A stretch of DNA of 64,000 nucleotides, from NCBI GenBank assembly GCA_043228905.1, contig JBHGNT010000021.1:558001-622000 (forward strand). Direction: 5' to 3'. The notes beneath the pieces were generated by a model. That model saw only the letters and a program-made list of their open reading frames with translations. It ran no database searches and was not told where the DNA came from. The position numbers were made by a program, and so were the translations under genes. The stretch is from Azolla caroliniana. Its lineage: Eukaryota > Polypodiophyta. Positions 35,780-47,500 of this stretch are shown here, piece after piece. Position 1 is the first letter of the stretch. Each line of letters opens with the position of its first letter.

Positions 35780-36980
35780 GGAAGGATGAAAAAGAAGAAG
35801 AAGATCAAATCCATGGCGTAGGAAACGCATACACTCCCTTCTCTCTCTCTCTCTCGGCTACTCTGCAGAAAAAGGGCACATTTTTTAGTACTTTAGATTG
35901 GACAACAGTCTGCTCCCTCTTCCCCATCTCTCTGATGTGACATCGGATAACTCTGGGTCTCTGCTCTCTGCTACCTTTCGTCTGATGGTCTTTTTGGGGC
36001 TTCCATGACTCATATATACGATTTCGACCTCCCTTTATACAACAGACAACGACCCCCCTCCCCCCATTCATAACCTTTTTAGCTAAGACATCCTTGTCTA
36101 TCCCATTTCCCCCCTGTGTAGGTAAAATGGCCGAGAAAAAACTCTGCTGTGTTTCTCTCTGTATTTGGTCTTTGTTTTCTCTCCTTTCTCACGTTTCAAT
36201 TTGCAGGTTTTTATTCGCTTTGATGATGATGGGGCATTTTTTGAAAGGTCTGTAAAAGAAACCCTAACAAATCGACAAGAGGCACAGCCATAGCTCAGTT
36301 GTAGCTCTTATTTCAATTTCTCTCCGTCTCCCAATGAGAGGTGACAAAATTCATACCACTCTCCTCATTTCTGCACTTATTGGTGAAATTTAGAGGCTTG
36401 CTTTCATCTCTGTATTTTTGGTAAATTTTAGGAATAAAACGGAGAGGAAAGAAAGAAAAGCTTTATTGACGGCCGTTTTCTTTGATCACAACATTCATTA
36501 GACAATTTCATTAGTTTAATGTCCAAAAGTGTTGGGTATATATCTTTTAGGTTTTCTCTGGGAACTGTAAGGATGAAAACCCTGTATTTTTGCTCAGTAT
36601 TTCTGATTATAAAACATAATTTATTATAAATAAATAAATAAATAAATTGTAAATTACTTTTTTTCTTAAGTAATTGTGGTGAAAAATACACACAATACAG
36701 TGAATGTTTACTGATGCAAAAACCTTATTTATTTATTTATGTATTGTATGATATTGTGTTTTCTAGCTTAATTACAGATAGGAACATACATATAATACAC
36801 GAAGTGATTACCGAGACCAAAGTCTTGTCTTTTTCTATGCAATTGCAATACAAAATGAGCAGTTACTGATGAGTGGTTATTGTATTGCTAGAGCAATTGT
36901 GGCAGTTGTGAATGATCACCTTTTCTTCTGGAAGAGCTCTTTTTATAGAGATTAAACATCAAAAAAGTTTTTTTAGTCTC
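35780..36980. other. Presumed LEAFY promoter / 5' leader region
   Basis: No protein-coding frame is supported. The stretch is pyrimidine-rich to about 36460 and then AT-rich, with AAAT/TTTA runs near 36630 and 36730. A short upstream ORF, ATG at 36912 to TAA at 36983 (23 codons), would end 28 nt before the presumed LEAFY start. A possible splice acceptor, a T run followed by AG, lies at about 36968-36976. Confidence 0.4.
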
Positions 36981-37011
36981 TAAGGGTTTGTTTACACCAA
37001 GCCAAGCCAAG

Positions 37012-39058
37012 CTGGATTCTGAGCAATTTCCAGGTCCTTTGTTCCGCTGGGAACAAAGGATGGTTCCTCACAAAGAAATTGTTCCCATGGGGGTAGTGGT
37101 GGCAGCTCATCCTGTAACCCCCACCCATTCGAAGCAAATAAAGCTTCTAGAAGATCTCTTCAAAGATTACGGTGTCCGTGCAGCTACTATAGTCAAATTT
37201 ATGGAAATGGGCTTCACTTTCAATACATTAGTAAATATGATCGAACCTGAGATCGATGATGTCATCAAGACCATGGTAGAAGGCTATCAAATGGAGCTTC
37301 TGGTCGGGGAGAGATATGGTCTGAAGTCAGCCATTCGAGCCGAGAAAAAGCGGCAAGATGAAGAAGTTGAGCGACAACGCTTAAAAACACTCGGGAATAG
37401 TAATGGGAAGAAACAAAAATTGGACGATAATGGCACAGCGGTGACTTCAGCTGAGGGTATCATACTTGTTGTCCTTTGAAAGTTTTGCCAATTTTTTTGG
37501 AGCCTATATCTTTACAATTTTTTTCTAGAGGGTTACGAGCATATGCCCAATCATACAGTATGCAGTCAATTAGGCCAGAGATACGCTCAATAGCTTATGG
37601 ATGGGATTTTGTGGAGTACAATCCGGGTAGTTGGGGTTTGGACATAGACCTAGGTATAAATATGGGACATTTCAAGACCTATTTATACATTTTAACTCTA
37701 GAATTTTGTGTGGCCAGGTGGTCACCCATGATATGGGAAGGTTAATTGGTATTGATGTCTTGCTACCTAGTGCATATTTAGGCATCAAGACTTAGAAAGA
37801 GAATTGTACCCAATAGCAAGAAGTGCATAAACTAGGCTGCAAGCCATATTGATTCAGGTTAATACTTGGGTCTTTGTCCCAGCCACTTGTTTGCACATAG
37901 ACCTGAACCTAAAGTTAATTGTTGTAAAGGTTATGGCTTTCTATCTCCAGGCCACATCTGTCACGATTGAAGCCAATTAAATGTTCATCCATGAGCTAAT
38001 GACCTTATTGCTAGGCCATTCGCTACATTGAAGTTTGATAACAGGGGATGCTCGAGACAAGGACCCATGGTCAAGAAATTAGTTCGGTCACATGATATTA
38101 ATTTTCTAGATATGTTGGATCATGCAAGCAAAGGTAAAAGACTCGAGCATTTGGATTTTTGCAGGAAACCGAGAGCAGAGAGGAGATAATGGCATTATGT
38201 TCCTTGATGCTGTTGCCACCAATGGGCCATTGAATTTGAACTCAAGGGAGCATGCACAACAAGAGCATAGCCATGCACAACTTGGTCCTCCAGGCCTATT
38301 AGCCATACCTGAGCCAAGTAGTGATAATGAAGGGAGGACATTGGTGCGAAAGAAACAGAAGCGACGTCTATCTTCTCGTGAGCCAGGTGAGGATGGAGAT
38401 GATCGAACAAGAGAACATCCTTTCATCGTTACCGAACCTGGTGAAGTGGCAAGAGGGAAGAAGAATGGATTGGATTACCTCTTTGACCTCTATGAACAAT
38501 GTGGAAGGTTCTTAGATGAGGTGCAACAAATGTCAAGAGAAAGAGGGGAAAAGTGTCCCACGAAGGTATATCACCGGTAATTCTCATTACAATAGTTGTG
38601 ATTTTAGGTCAAAACTGCTGTATTAGAGAGAACCTTGGTTAAATTATTTTTTTACTAGACTCTTATCATTTGTTTAGTGCAAAAGAGGGTCAATTGACAT
38701 CTAATTGTGGTGCCTCCAGGTGACAAATCAAGTGTTTCGACATGCAAAGCTTAAAGGTGCGAGCTACATCAACAAGCCAAAGATGCGACATTATGTACAC
38801 TGCTATGCATTGCATTGCCTAGACAAGGAGAAATCTAACTTTTTGAGGAAGTTGTACAAGGAGAGAGGTGAGAATGTGGGTGCTTGGAGGCAAGCTTGCT
38901 ACTACCCATTGGTGGAAATGGCCCGAGCAAATGGTTGGGATACAGAAGGGGTTTTTGTCCGGAATGAAAAGCTTCGGATTTGGTACGTTCCAACTAAGCT
39001 CCGACAGCTTTGCCATCTTGAGAAGAGCAAGGATAGCGATAGTTGTAGCTATGAATAG
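37012..39058 (+). CDS. LFY: LEAFY/FLORICAULA transcription factor (3 exons)
   Basis: Exons 37012-37456, 38165-38565 and 38720-39058 join in frame (introns 708 and 154 nt, GT-AG), the classic LFY two-intron layout. LFY is a plant-specific nuclear DNA-binding protein: a floral meristem regulator in angiosperms, with roles in cell division and shoot development in non-seed plants. Exon 1 encodes the oligomerising SAM-like domain, ending in the family signature [20 protein letters not shown]. Exon 2 has a variable basic/acidic linker, then [21 protein letters not shown]. Exon 3 has the helix-turn-helix DNA-binding domain, with [16 protein letters not shown] and [14 protein letters not shown]. The family normally starts MDPE..., but the aligned codon here is CTG (37012), followed by GAT TCT GAG. 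The first in-frame ATG is at 37060, past the conserved FRW. From CTG the product is 394 residues; from 37060, 378. An upstream exon cannot be excluded. Confidence 0.96.
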
Positions 39059-39059
39059 G

Positions 39060-40244
39060 TGTACACATACATACATAACCTCTTCCATCCTTTTGACAAC
39101 AATGTCTTCTATGGGTATGCCCAACTTATTTTTCACAAATGTGCTTACAATCCGTGATGATTAGGTTTTTGTCAATCAATCGTCTTGTTTCGTGATTGTT
39201 AGCTCGGAAGGAACTGTAAAACAACTTCTTATTCCATATCACATCAAAGGATGTATTGGTCATTGTATTTATCTTTATGTTGTTATGGACATGCATTTGA
39301 TCATGGCAATCAAAGAGAGGCTTTGTCATATGAGTAGTTTCTTAATAGACGTGTTATATATTCCCAAAATTGATAATTGTACAAGGGGATTTAATTATGT
39401 TTTTGGGCAAGAGTGATAAGGATGAAAGAACAAATGCCTCCAAGATTTGCCTTTTGAAAGTTTTGCGATGAAATGTGTCATATGAATGAAAAGAACTTTG
39501 TTTGGCATGGTTAGAAGGAAAACAAAATTAGGGAATATTTCAATCTGCATGGAATGATAAAAGAATATGAGGCTTGAGTTGAGCTACATAAATGCAATCT
39601 CATTGGTTATACTCTAGTGGAAAACCCACTATGAGCTTGAGCACATGCTTGAAACTCAATTTATTGTAATGAGGATTCAGCCATATGGATTTTGAAGCAT
39701 GTAAAAGGAAAACTTAAAATGAGAGATGTTTATTTTCAAATGTTTGCATACACAATTTGTATCCAATCATTGTTGCATCCCACATGATACCCTAAACCCA
39801 AAACATGGAAAAGATGTATGGGATGAGCGATGAATCATAAAGCTACTAGATAAATTCTTTAAACAATTGTGCTTGTGCAAAAGGGGCATACTTAAAGGAA
39901 CATGTAGGTTTATTAGAATGATTAGGAGTCCTACAAGGTAATGATGATAGTGAAAACCATATATGTGCTCATACACACATGCACACAATGGTTAATCAAC
40001 TTGATTGCGTTTCTCCACTCATATTAATGTTATGCACAAAACAAAACATTTTTCATGTTGCATTTATGTCTACTTGATCACGAGACGCATGAATACCTAC
40101 ACTAAGAAAAGTTACACTTGATGTGTGTTTGGCACATGCACACGATATTGGTTAATCTTATCATTTGTCTACTTAAACTAGTCTTGAAATTTGGCACTTC
40201 GATGCAAGACATAAAGAGATACAATGCTCATGTTCATATCATAT
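39060..40244. other. LEAFY 3' flank
   Basis: AT-rich sequence after the LFY stop, presumably holding the 3' UTR. No gene or repeat family was recognised. Confidence 0.4.
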
Positions 40245-40970
40245 GCCAAATGAAGGATTGTATGTGTACAAAAGTAATGTGATGTAAAACATAGACAATG
40301 TAACATTGGTCATTCCCTAGGAATATGTTGTTTCAAGGTATTGGTTTAGCTGCATTGCACCAATTTTACGTATCTATATTTGGTTTTAGAGATTGTTGAA
40401 TGAAATAATGCACATGTAATGTGTGATAAACTTCAGATTTTAATCCCTCCTTCCAAAGAAGTTTGGAGAATGCCTAAAAGAATTTAGCCAAATGAAGGAT
40501 TGTATGTGTACAAAAGTAATGTGATGTAAAACATAGACAATGTAACATTGGTCATTCCCTAGGAATATGTTGTTTCAAGGTATTGGTTTAGCTGCATTGC
40601 ACCAATTTTACGTATCTATATTTGGTTTTAGAGATTGTTGAATGAAATAATGCACATGTAATGTGTGATAAACTTCAGATTTTAATCCCTCCTTCCAAAG
40701 AAGTTTGGAGAATGCCTAAAAGAATTTAGCCAAATGAAGGATTGTATGTGTACAAAAGTAATGTGATGTAAAACATAGACAATGTAACATTGGTCATTCC
40801 CTAGGAATATGTTGTTTCAAGGTATTGGTTTAGCTGCATTGCACCAATTTTACGTATCTATATTTGGTTTTAGAGATTGTTGAATGAAATAATGCACATG
40901 TAATGTGTGATAAACTTCAGATTTTAATCCCTCCTTCCAAAGAAGTTTGGAGAATGCCTAAAAGAATTTA
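40245..40970. repeat. Three apparently identical 242-bp tandem copies
   Basis: Copies start with GCCAAATGAAGGATTG at 40245, 40487 and 40729, and the array ends at 40970, exactly 3 x 242 bp. I see no differences between copies by eye. No coding content or flanking terminal repeats are evident. Confidence 0.97.
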
Positions 40971-41777
40971 GCTCTATAAGGTATTAGCTTTCTAATGTCT
41001 CTTTGATTATGGAATAACAACACAATGCGTGTGATTAAGTTTAGATTGCGGCGGCTCTATAACATATTAGCTATGTGATTGGTCATTGATGTGGTAAATT
41101 GTATGCATAAAGGCTCTTCATGTACAATACACACAATTATACCCCTAGACAATAAAAATGGTAGACATCTTTCCTAGCAAGTTGCAACTATGTCATTTAT
41201 AATAGATAGATTAATCGACAACCAAATATTACATGAAATGTTTTTCTCCACAAGGCCTACTAATATGTGTGTTGGCAAAATATCAAAATTTGGCAAGATC
41301 CACTAAATTTGAAGAGCAAAACATAAAATATATGTTGCTAGATTTATGATATTAACCTAAATTCTACAAATTAGAAGATGTCCTCGATGGATAAGGGCTC
41401 GATCCTTTCTCAAAATCCCACAAAAAACAAACATTATTGTAGTCGACTAATTACATAAGTTTGGGAAAGATAACCCATTCTAACTGAAAGAAAATAACTT
41501 TTTCTTAACTTGAGAGGGAAAAACTTGAGTGGCTAGTTGCGGAAAAAACTGTGTAATTTTGTGCACCATTCTTTGGTTAGAGAAAAAGAGGAAACTTTCG
41601 AACAAGAAACTTAGAACAAACCTAGTTTTGAACTAGTGAAATAACATAAGTACATGTGTCATAGATTTCTGAAGGAAAGCATGTACATACATTCATTACG
41701 GAGTTGTTGAAATTGGATGTTGATAATCGATACAACTTTGACAAACCAACATTATTGATGAAGAGATATTATTCTTT

Positions 41778-41943
41778 CGTCGTGCTAGAAATGACTACTG
41801 AAATAATAGAGTAATCCACGAGTTATTTGGACTAGAAGATCATGCAATTACTTATGGGTCTCGTCATGCTAGAAATTACTACGGAAAGAATAGAGTAGTC
41901 CACGACTTATTTGGACTAGAAGATCATGCAATTCCTTATGGGT
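41778..41943. repeat. 83-bp tandem duplication
   Basis: Two copies start with TCGTCGTGCTAGAAAT (41778) and TCGTCATGCTAGAAAT (41861). Each ends in ATGGGTC, and they differ at several positions. Confidence 0.9.
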
Positions 41944-42599
41944 CATATCAATGTATCATATTCAATGAGTGTTGAAAAGCCTAGAAGTCAGAATTTTGAC
42001 GAGGAGAAAACTTTCTTAAACATCCTATAGACATTTTGCATGGTTTGTACGTAGCTTGTGAACCTAGATTTAGTTATATTTGCCACCAGAATATAGATTC
42101 AATTGCTTGACACCCTAAAATATGCCTAATGGTCATTATGTGAAAGTTTAAGACATATACATAGTTTTTTAATAAGGCAATAATGTTTCGTATGATATGG
42201 GAACGAGAAATTGAGACCGGATAACCCTTCGAAAACTAATTATGCTTGCCATTTGTACAACAATGAGAAGATTGCACATCTAGTATATCACACCCATAAA
42301 GGTTGGTTGCAATTATGCTTGACACATATCATTAGTTTTTAGAGCTTAGACATCCATTTGGTCAAAATATTTCCCATTAATTATGCAACAAATTGTTGAA
42401 GGCTCCTATATATTTATATCACTTCAAAAATTAGGAGACATGACATGCATTAAACATAAATCATCGATGTCATGTGAGGTTCATAAAAAGATGAGCTTTA
42501 CCACACATTATCATGGCTATGTTAAGTATCTTGCATCCGAGACACCGGTTCTAGAAACAAAAGCACCAACAAGGAATATCTAGCTCAACAACGCTATAG

Positions 42600-43100
42600 T
42601 AAAAGGGGGATAGAGTAAATCCAAATAGGATTTTTTGTCGCCAATGGGCAACCTAGTCAGAAAGGAACCCACCATCCTTGTAAAAAGCTAAAAATGCCAT
42701 TTGTAGCTCTTCTCAAATATTAGGTTTTCTCTTTTCTATTAGTGCATTAAGAGATTTTACTCTATCCCCTTAATATTCTATTAGAACTAGGAGAGGTTAG
42801 GGCCAACAACTAGTTAAGCCAAACCCTAGTCTCTCCATGCTTGTATTGTGCTAAACCTCTTTGATAATAACAAGTGGTGTATATTTATCTCTTGTATTCT
42901 TTTGTTTTTGTATCTATTTCTATTACGAGAGAGAGATTAAGTGTTAGCACTAATCTCCAAGGTTAGTTAAGCTAGTACCTCAACGGTATTCGATAATCAC
43001 CCTTGTCGGACTCGCTACCAATACGGTATCGCAGGTCCGAATCCTAGGCACAACAATATCAAGGGAGGTATAACTCCATTGATTCATACATGTATTCCGA
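42600..43100. other. Possible LTR or SINE remnant
   Basis: The stretch contains GGTCCGAATCCTAGG (about 43035-43050), which resembles either a pol III B box or a degenerate primer-binding region next to an LTR. Upstream is LTR-like sequence with a TTAGTTAAGCTAG motif. Evidence is weak; no paired LTR was found. Confidence 0.2.
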
Positions 43101-43729
43101 TGTGAGTACACCAAAGTAGAGGAGATGTGGCCTAAAGTAAAGATGAGTGGGACAACAAAAATGGAACCTCATTAAGAGATCAATGATAAACTGGTTCATA
43201 GTTTTTATCCAAGAAGTACAACTAATCAAAGCATTTAATGACTTATCTTGTTCTTGTAAAGAAATGTATATTCATGGGAAGATGAAGTTCACGAGAATAA
43301 AGTTGTGTTATGGATAATATGTTTTTAAAGAGACTAAGGCAGAGAAGTACCACTAAAAGAAGAGACTTGTTCAATCTCATGAAACTTCTGGTCTATTAGC
43401 ATCATATCACGTGTTTGACTAATTAATCACAACAAAGGAAGAAATTAACAAGAGGAAGTTGCAATGGATTCTTTGCCCAATGGATATCCTAAATTGAGCC
43501 TAACAAGCTTGCTACAGGCTCCTAAACTCATTGGTCAAGTTAAAAGCGAAACTTAACTAGAAGTGGATTAGATTAGATGATGAATAAATCAATGTAGTTA
43601 TTAGGCACATTAAGGTAATGTATACTCTCAATATATCACGTGCATTATCATGCTTTTGTATCCGAAGTCTAATTATATACTTAAATGAGCTTTGTCATTT
43701 TGGTGTCATGACTCATTACTATCGAATAC

Positions 43730-43925
43730 TCTGAAATATTTACAAGTATTCTACATTTTAGAACTACCATTTCTCAAATTTCACGTATTTTACATAATTC
43801 TAAGAATTTGACATATTCTACGTATTTAAAGTATTCTACACGCATTCTAAGTATTTAACATCTATAAAGTATGTAATCTAAGTATTCTTTAAAAAAAGTT
43901 AGAATACTTAGCATTTGTATTCTAT
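43730..43925. repeat. AT-rich degenerate TATTCTAAGTATT repeat
   Basis: Variants of TATTCTA(A/C)GTATT recur about ten times in both orientations, making the stretch able to pair with itself. No coding content. Confidence 0.6.
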
Positions 43926-43934
43926 GCGTATTGT

Positions 43935-44240
43935 ATGGTTAGTCCCAACTCTAAGACCCAACGGGTAGTCCAACCGCCATCTAAGGCCCTATATAAGGAG
44001 AAAGAATGGATAGGAACATCCATTCGCTTGTTCCATTTTCAGAAGTTGATTCTTGGTGCACTCTCTCGTTGGTTCAGAGCGTGTTGTCCCAACTCACATT
44101 TTGGTGTTGTCCCAATTATTGGGAGTCTTTTGTAACATTCTTGCACATAAATAATAGAGCATTCTGTCCCATTCTTTTGTCTCCATAATAGCGTGATATG
44201 TGTTTGTATTAAGTTGATCAATATTGTTGGGACATACCAT
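43935..44240. mobile_element. 306-bp element with 15-bp terminal inverted repeats
   Basis: The left end ATGGTTAGTCCCAAC and the complement of the right end ATGGTATGTCCCAAC match at 13 of 15 positions. A TATATAAGG box lies inside (about 43990), and GTTGTCCCAA recurs internally. No clear target duplication was found. It could be a MITE or a small LTR-type element (solo LTR/TRIM). Confidence 0.4.
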
Positions 44241-44254
44241 GTGAGGTAATTTAG

Positions 44255-44340
44255 TAGAAGTGCGAAAGCTAGGTATCGAACACAAGACCTACGGCTAATA
44301 TAGTCTTAGACCAACTTACCATCATGGCCATTGGTAACCT
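44255..44340 (-). mobile_element. tRNA-derived SINE-like head
   Basis: On the minus strand TGGTAAGTTGGTC matches a pol III A box, and about 35 nt later GTGTTCGATACC matches a B box, the spacing found in tRNA-derived SINEs. The acceptor-stem pairing of a real tRNA is missing. It lies 200-300 bp upstream of the S26-like gene and next to the 306-bp TIR element. Confidence 0.55.
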
Positions 44341-44550
44341 AATTCAAAATTAGAACTTTAGCAATTAACCTTAAGATATGGACAAGGGTATTTTGGGAGT
44401 TTTAAAAAAGTCAGGAAGTTTGATAGAAGGGGCATGGTGTCTAATTTCCCAAATCTCGGGAATCAGAAGACGGGGGTGGGTCTGGGGTCCTTCGACTTTC
44501 ATCAGAAGAAGACGAAGAAGAAGTAAAAGACAGAAAAAGAAGGATTGGCT

Positions 44551-47500
44551 ATGGCTTCTTCCATTCATCGGCTTCGGTATTTCGTCTCCAAAGCCCGAGA
44601 TTCTCTCTCTACCAGCCTCAAGGTTAGCTTCTTCATCTGATTGCTATCCTCATCCTCATCTCTCTCTCCCGAACTTCTTTTATTTTTCTTTTGTTAAGAA
44701 TAGATTATGAACATCCAAACGTTACGCCATTATTTTACCCACGCATATTGCATTTTCTTTTTGAATTCTATACCATCTTCGAAATGTCTCATTGTTTTCT
44801 GTATGTCGGAAACCCTAGATTTGGTATTACTTGTTTCAAGATAGCTGACGAAGAGATCATTGTAAGAAATTTGTATGTTTTATCGACGATGTGGATTACT
44901 TGGCCTTTTATGTGAAAGTGCGCAAATTTCTGGTGTGATCAGTGAGAAAATTTCAGTGTTTGAAGAAAGTTGCTTTTATTATCGGCCAAGTTCTCTTTCA
45001 GTAGTAGGAAATTTGAGAAAGTATTGGAGGATTTTAATTTTAAAATGAATAAGTCTTCCATAAATCTGGATTAAGATCAGTGATCAATTTCATTTCCTGG
45101 GAAAGTTTTTATTTTGCCAATAGACTGAACTCCCTTTTCATGCATGAAACAATACCCCCAATTCTATAGGACCTTAGTGTCAAAGCGATTGGAAAACTTT
45201 AGTAAGATTCTATAGGACCTTAGTGTTAAAGCGATTGGAAAACTTTACTAAGATTCTATAGACCTTAGTGTTAAAGCGATTGGAAAACTTTACTAAGATC
45301 CTATAGGACCTTAGTGTTAAAGCGATTGGAAAGCTTTACTAAGATTAATAGACTGAACTCCCACTCCCTTTTCATGCATGAAACAATACCCCAATCCTGT
45401 AGTACCTCAATGTTAAAGCAATTGGAAAACTTTCTAAGATTAATAGACTGAACTCCCTTGTCATGCATGAAACAATACCCCAATTCTATAGGACCTTCGT
45501 GTTCAAGCGATTGGAAAACTAAGATTGAGAATTGTTTTCTTTCCTAACTGGTTGAGTCTTCTTCTCATGCATGAAATAATAGTACATTATGAGGAAACAC
45601 CACAAATTTTACAGGTACTTAAGTGAAAAATTATACCTTTTCTGTCAGATTTTACTCTCTTTATAAATATTCCAACTGGTAAAGTAAAATTTGGCTAGAA
45701 TTTAAGTGAATGATCACATAACTTCATAGAACAAAATGAAATGTTTGTCCAATTGCCACAAAAGAGTGATGAGAATGATTATGTAAAATCTAATCGAAAA
45801 AAATGTAAACTTCGGTAATTGGACATGTCAATACAGCCATTTTACATATTCTTTCTTGAATGATGTATAATTTACCTCTATTTTGGTTTGTGCAGAGCTA
45901 TGAAATTGGTCAAATGTCCACCAAGGAACTTGTTAGCAGACTGTGGAATGATGTGTTCAAAGATCGCATGACTATTCTCAGAAGCATGAAAGTCGACAAC
46001 ATGGAACCAACATTCTCTGGGCAACAAGAGACCCTTCTAATTCGAAAAGTACCATTCCCGTCAAGGGGGTAATGTCTCTAAACTTTCTATATGTATGTAG
46101 TTTTGATATGTATTCAGTGGCTGGATAATATGTCATTGACATACATTGTGCATTGAATAGATGCAAAATGAGATTTTGTTGATCATAGTCCACAATAGCC
46201 TTTAAGGCACAACCAGGCACACATCTGATAATGTAGACTTGTTGATGAGAATAACAAAACTGATAAAAAATATTTGATTCAGTTAACAAGACCTATATCC
46301 ATGCAAACAATAAGTATAATCTTTTGAACCAGACTATAGAAAAAGTAAACTGGAAGGGTAGTTAAGAAAACTTCAAAGGAAGAACATAGTGATTTCATGT
46401 TCTACGTTTGCTATCTGCTCATCCAAAGAGTTGACAAGATTCAAAGAGGCAATTGAAAGAGGATTGAGAAAGAAACCCCTGTGCAACATCACTTTCATTG
46501 GTTCAATGTGATGAATAAGAAGCTCAATGCTATCATCAAAACTAGAGGGTCTTCTGGATATCCAAGTTGTCGATTTGATTAAGCAGCCCATTTGTTTGTC
46601 GTTTTTGTGTTGTACTTTTTGTTACCTCTTTTAGTTAAGAGAATTTCTCCTAAAATAAAGGTCTTTCAATTTATCAGCCATAAATAAGGATTTTGGTTTG
46701 TACACCGCAATGGATTCATTGTGTTTAGCTTCCCATCAAATGTTCTTTCCTTAGATTCGTGTTCTTTTACTTTTACGCAATTTCTATCTTCTTCATGTAA
46801 TGCCACAAACAGAACAGAAACTTTATTTGTGTGCTTATAGTGCAATAATTTGTTGTACGTATATCCATCTCAAATTTTCCTCTGATGATATACATAGGGA
46901 AGGTCATCTCGTGAGCTGTTTTCATATATTTAATTTTCTTATAACCATCCTAGACTCTTTTAGGTTCTTATAGATACCAGACCATATTCAGCATGCTCTG
47001 AAAGTTTGCTCAATGTGACCTACACATCATACCATAAGATGTTCATATTCTTCATTGGATTGATGTACTTAGGAAGGTTATACTTTCTTCACCCATAACC
47101 TCTAGCATATTCTTTGATCTTCACATTCTTTACAAGCACCCACTCATAAGTGCAATAATATAAAGAGTTCTAAAAAATTATCAGAAGAGGAGAATATTTT
47201 TGACAATGACTTTTGCCTGAATCTATGAAAATATTGATCAAGAACTCATGGTGATGGTATAAATTTGTTTCATTGGTTTATGCAAGTGTAAATTGATATG
47301 TGCCTATTTCTGATAGGTATTGATAGCTCTCTTTTAATAATACTAGGCCAAATTGATAAAAGCCACAAACCCAATTAACATGATTAGTGAAATAGAGTGA
47401 TGAACAGAATATAGTCAGATTAGTCCCCGCTAGAACTTGCATGATGTCAATGGAATTTTAGTGAAAACATATTCTCTAAGGGAGTGCACACTTATGAACA

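Noticed and set aside
36988-37014. TTG at 36988 as the LEAFY start
   Set aside because: It extends upstream of the conserved N-terminus with no family support; CTG at 37012 aligns with the normal start.
37476-37745. 89-codon ORF after LEAFY exon 1
   Set aside because: It lies wholly in LEAFY intron 1 and has no recognisable content.
40245-40970. CRISPR-like array
   Set aside because: Three 242-bp units with no spacers, in a plant nuclear context; it is a plain tandem repeat.
44255-44340. Functional tRNA gene
   Set aside because: A and B boxes are present but acceptor and anticodon stems do not pair.
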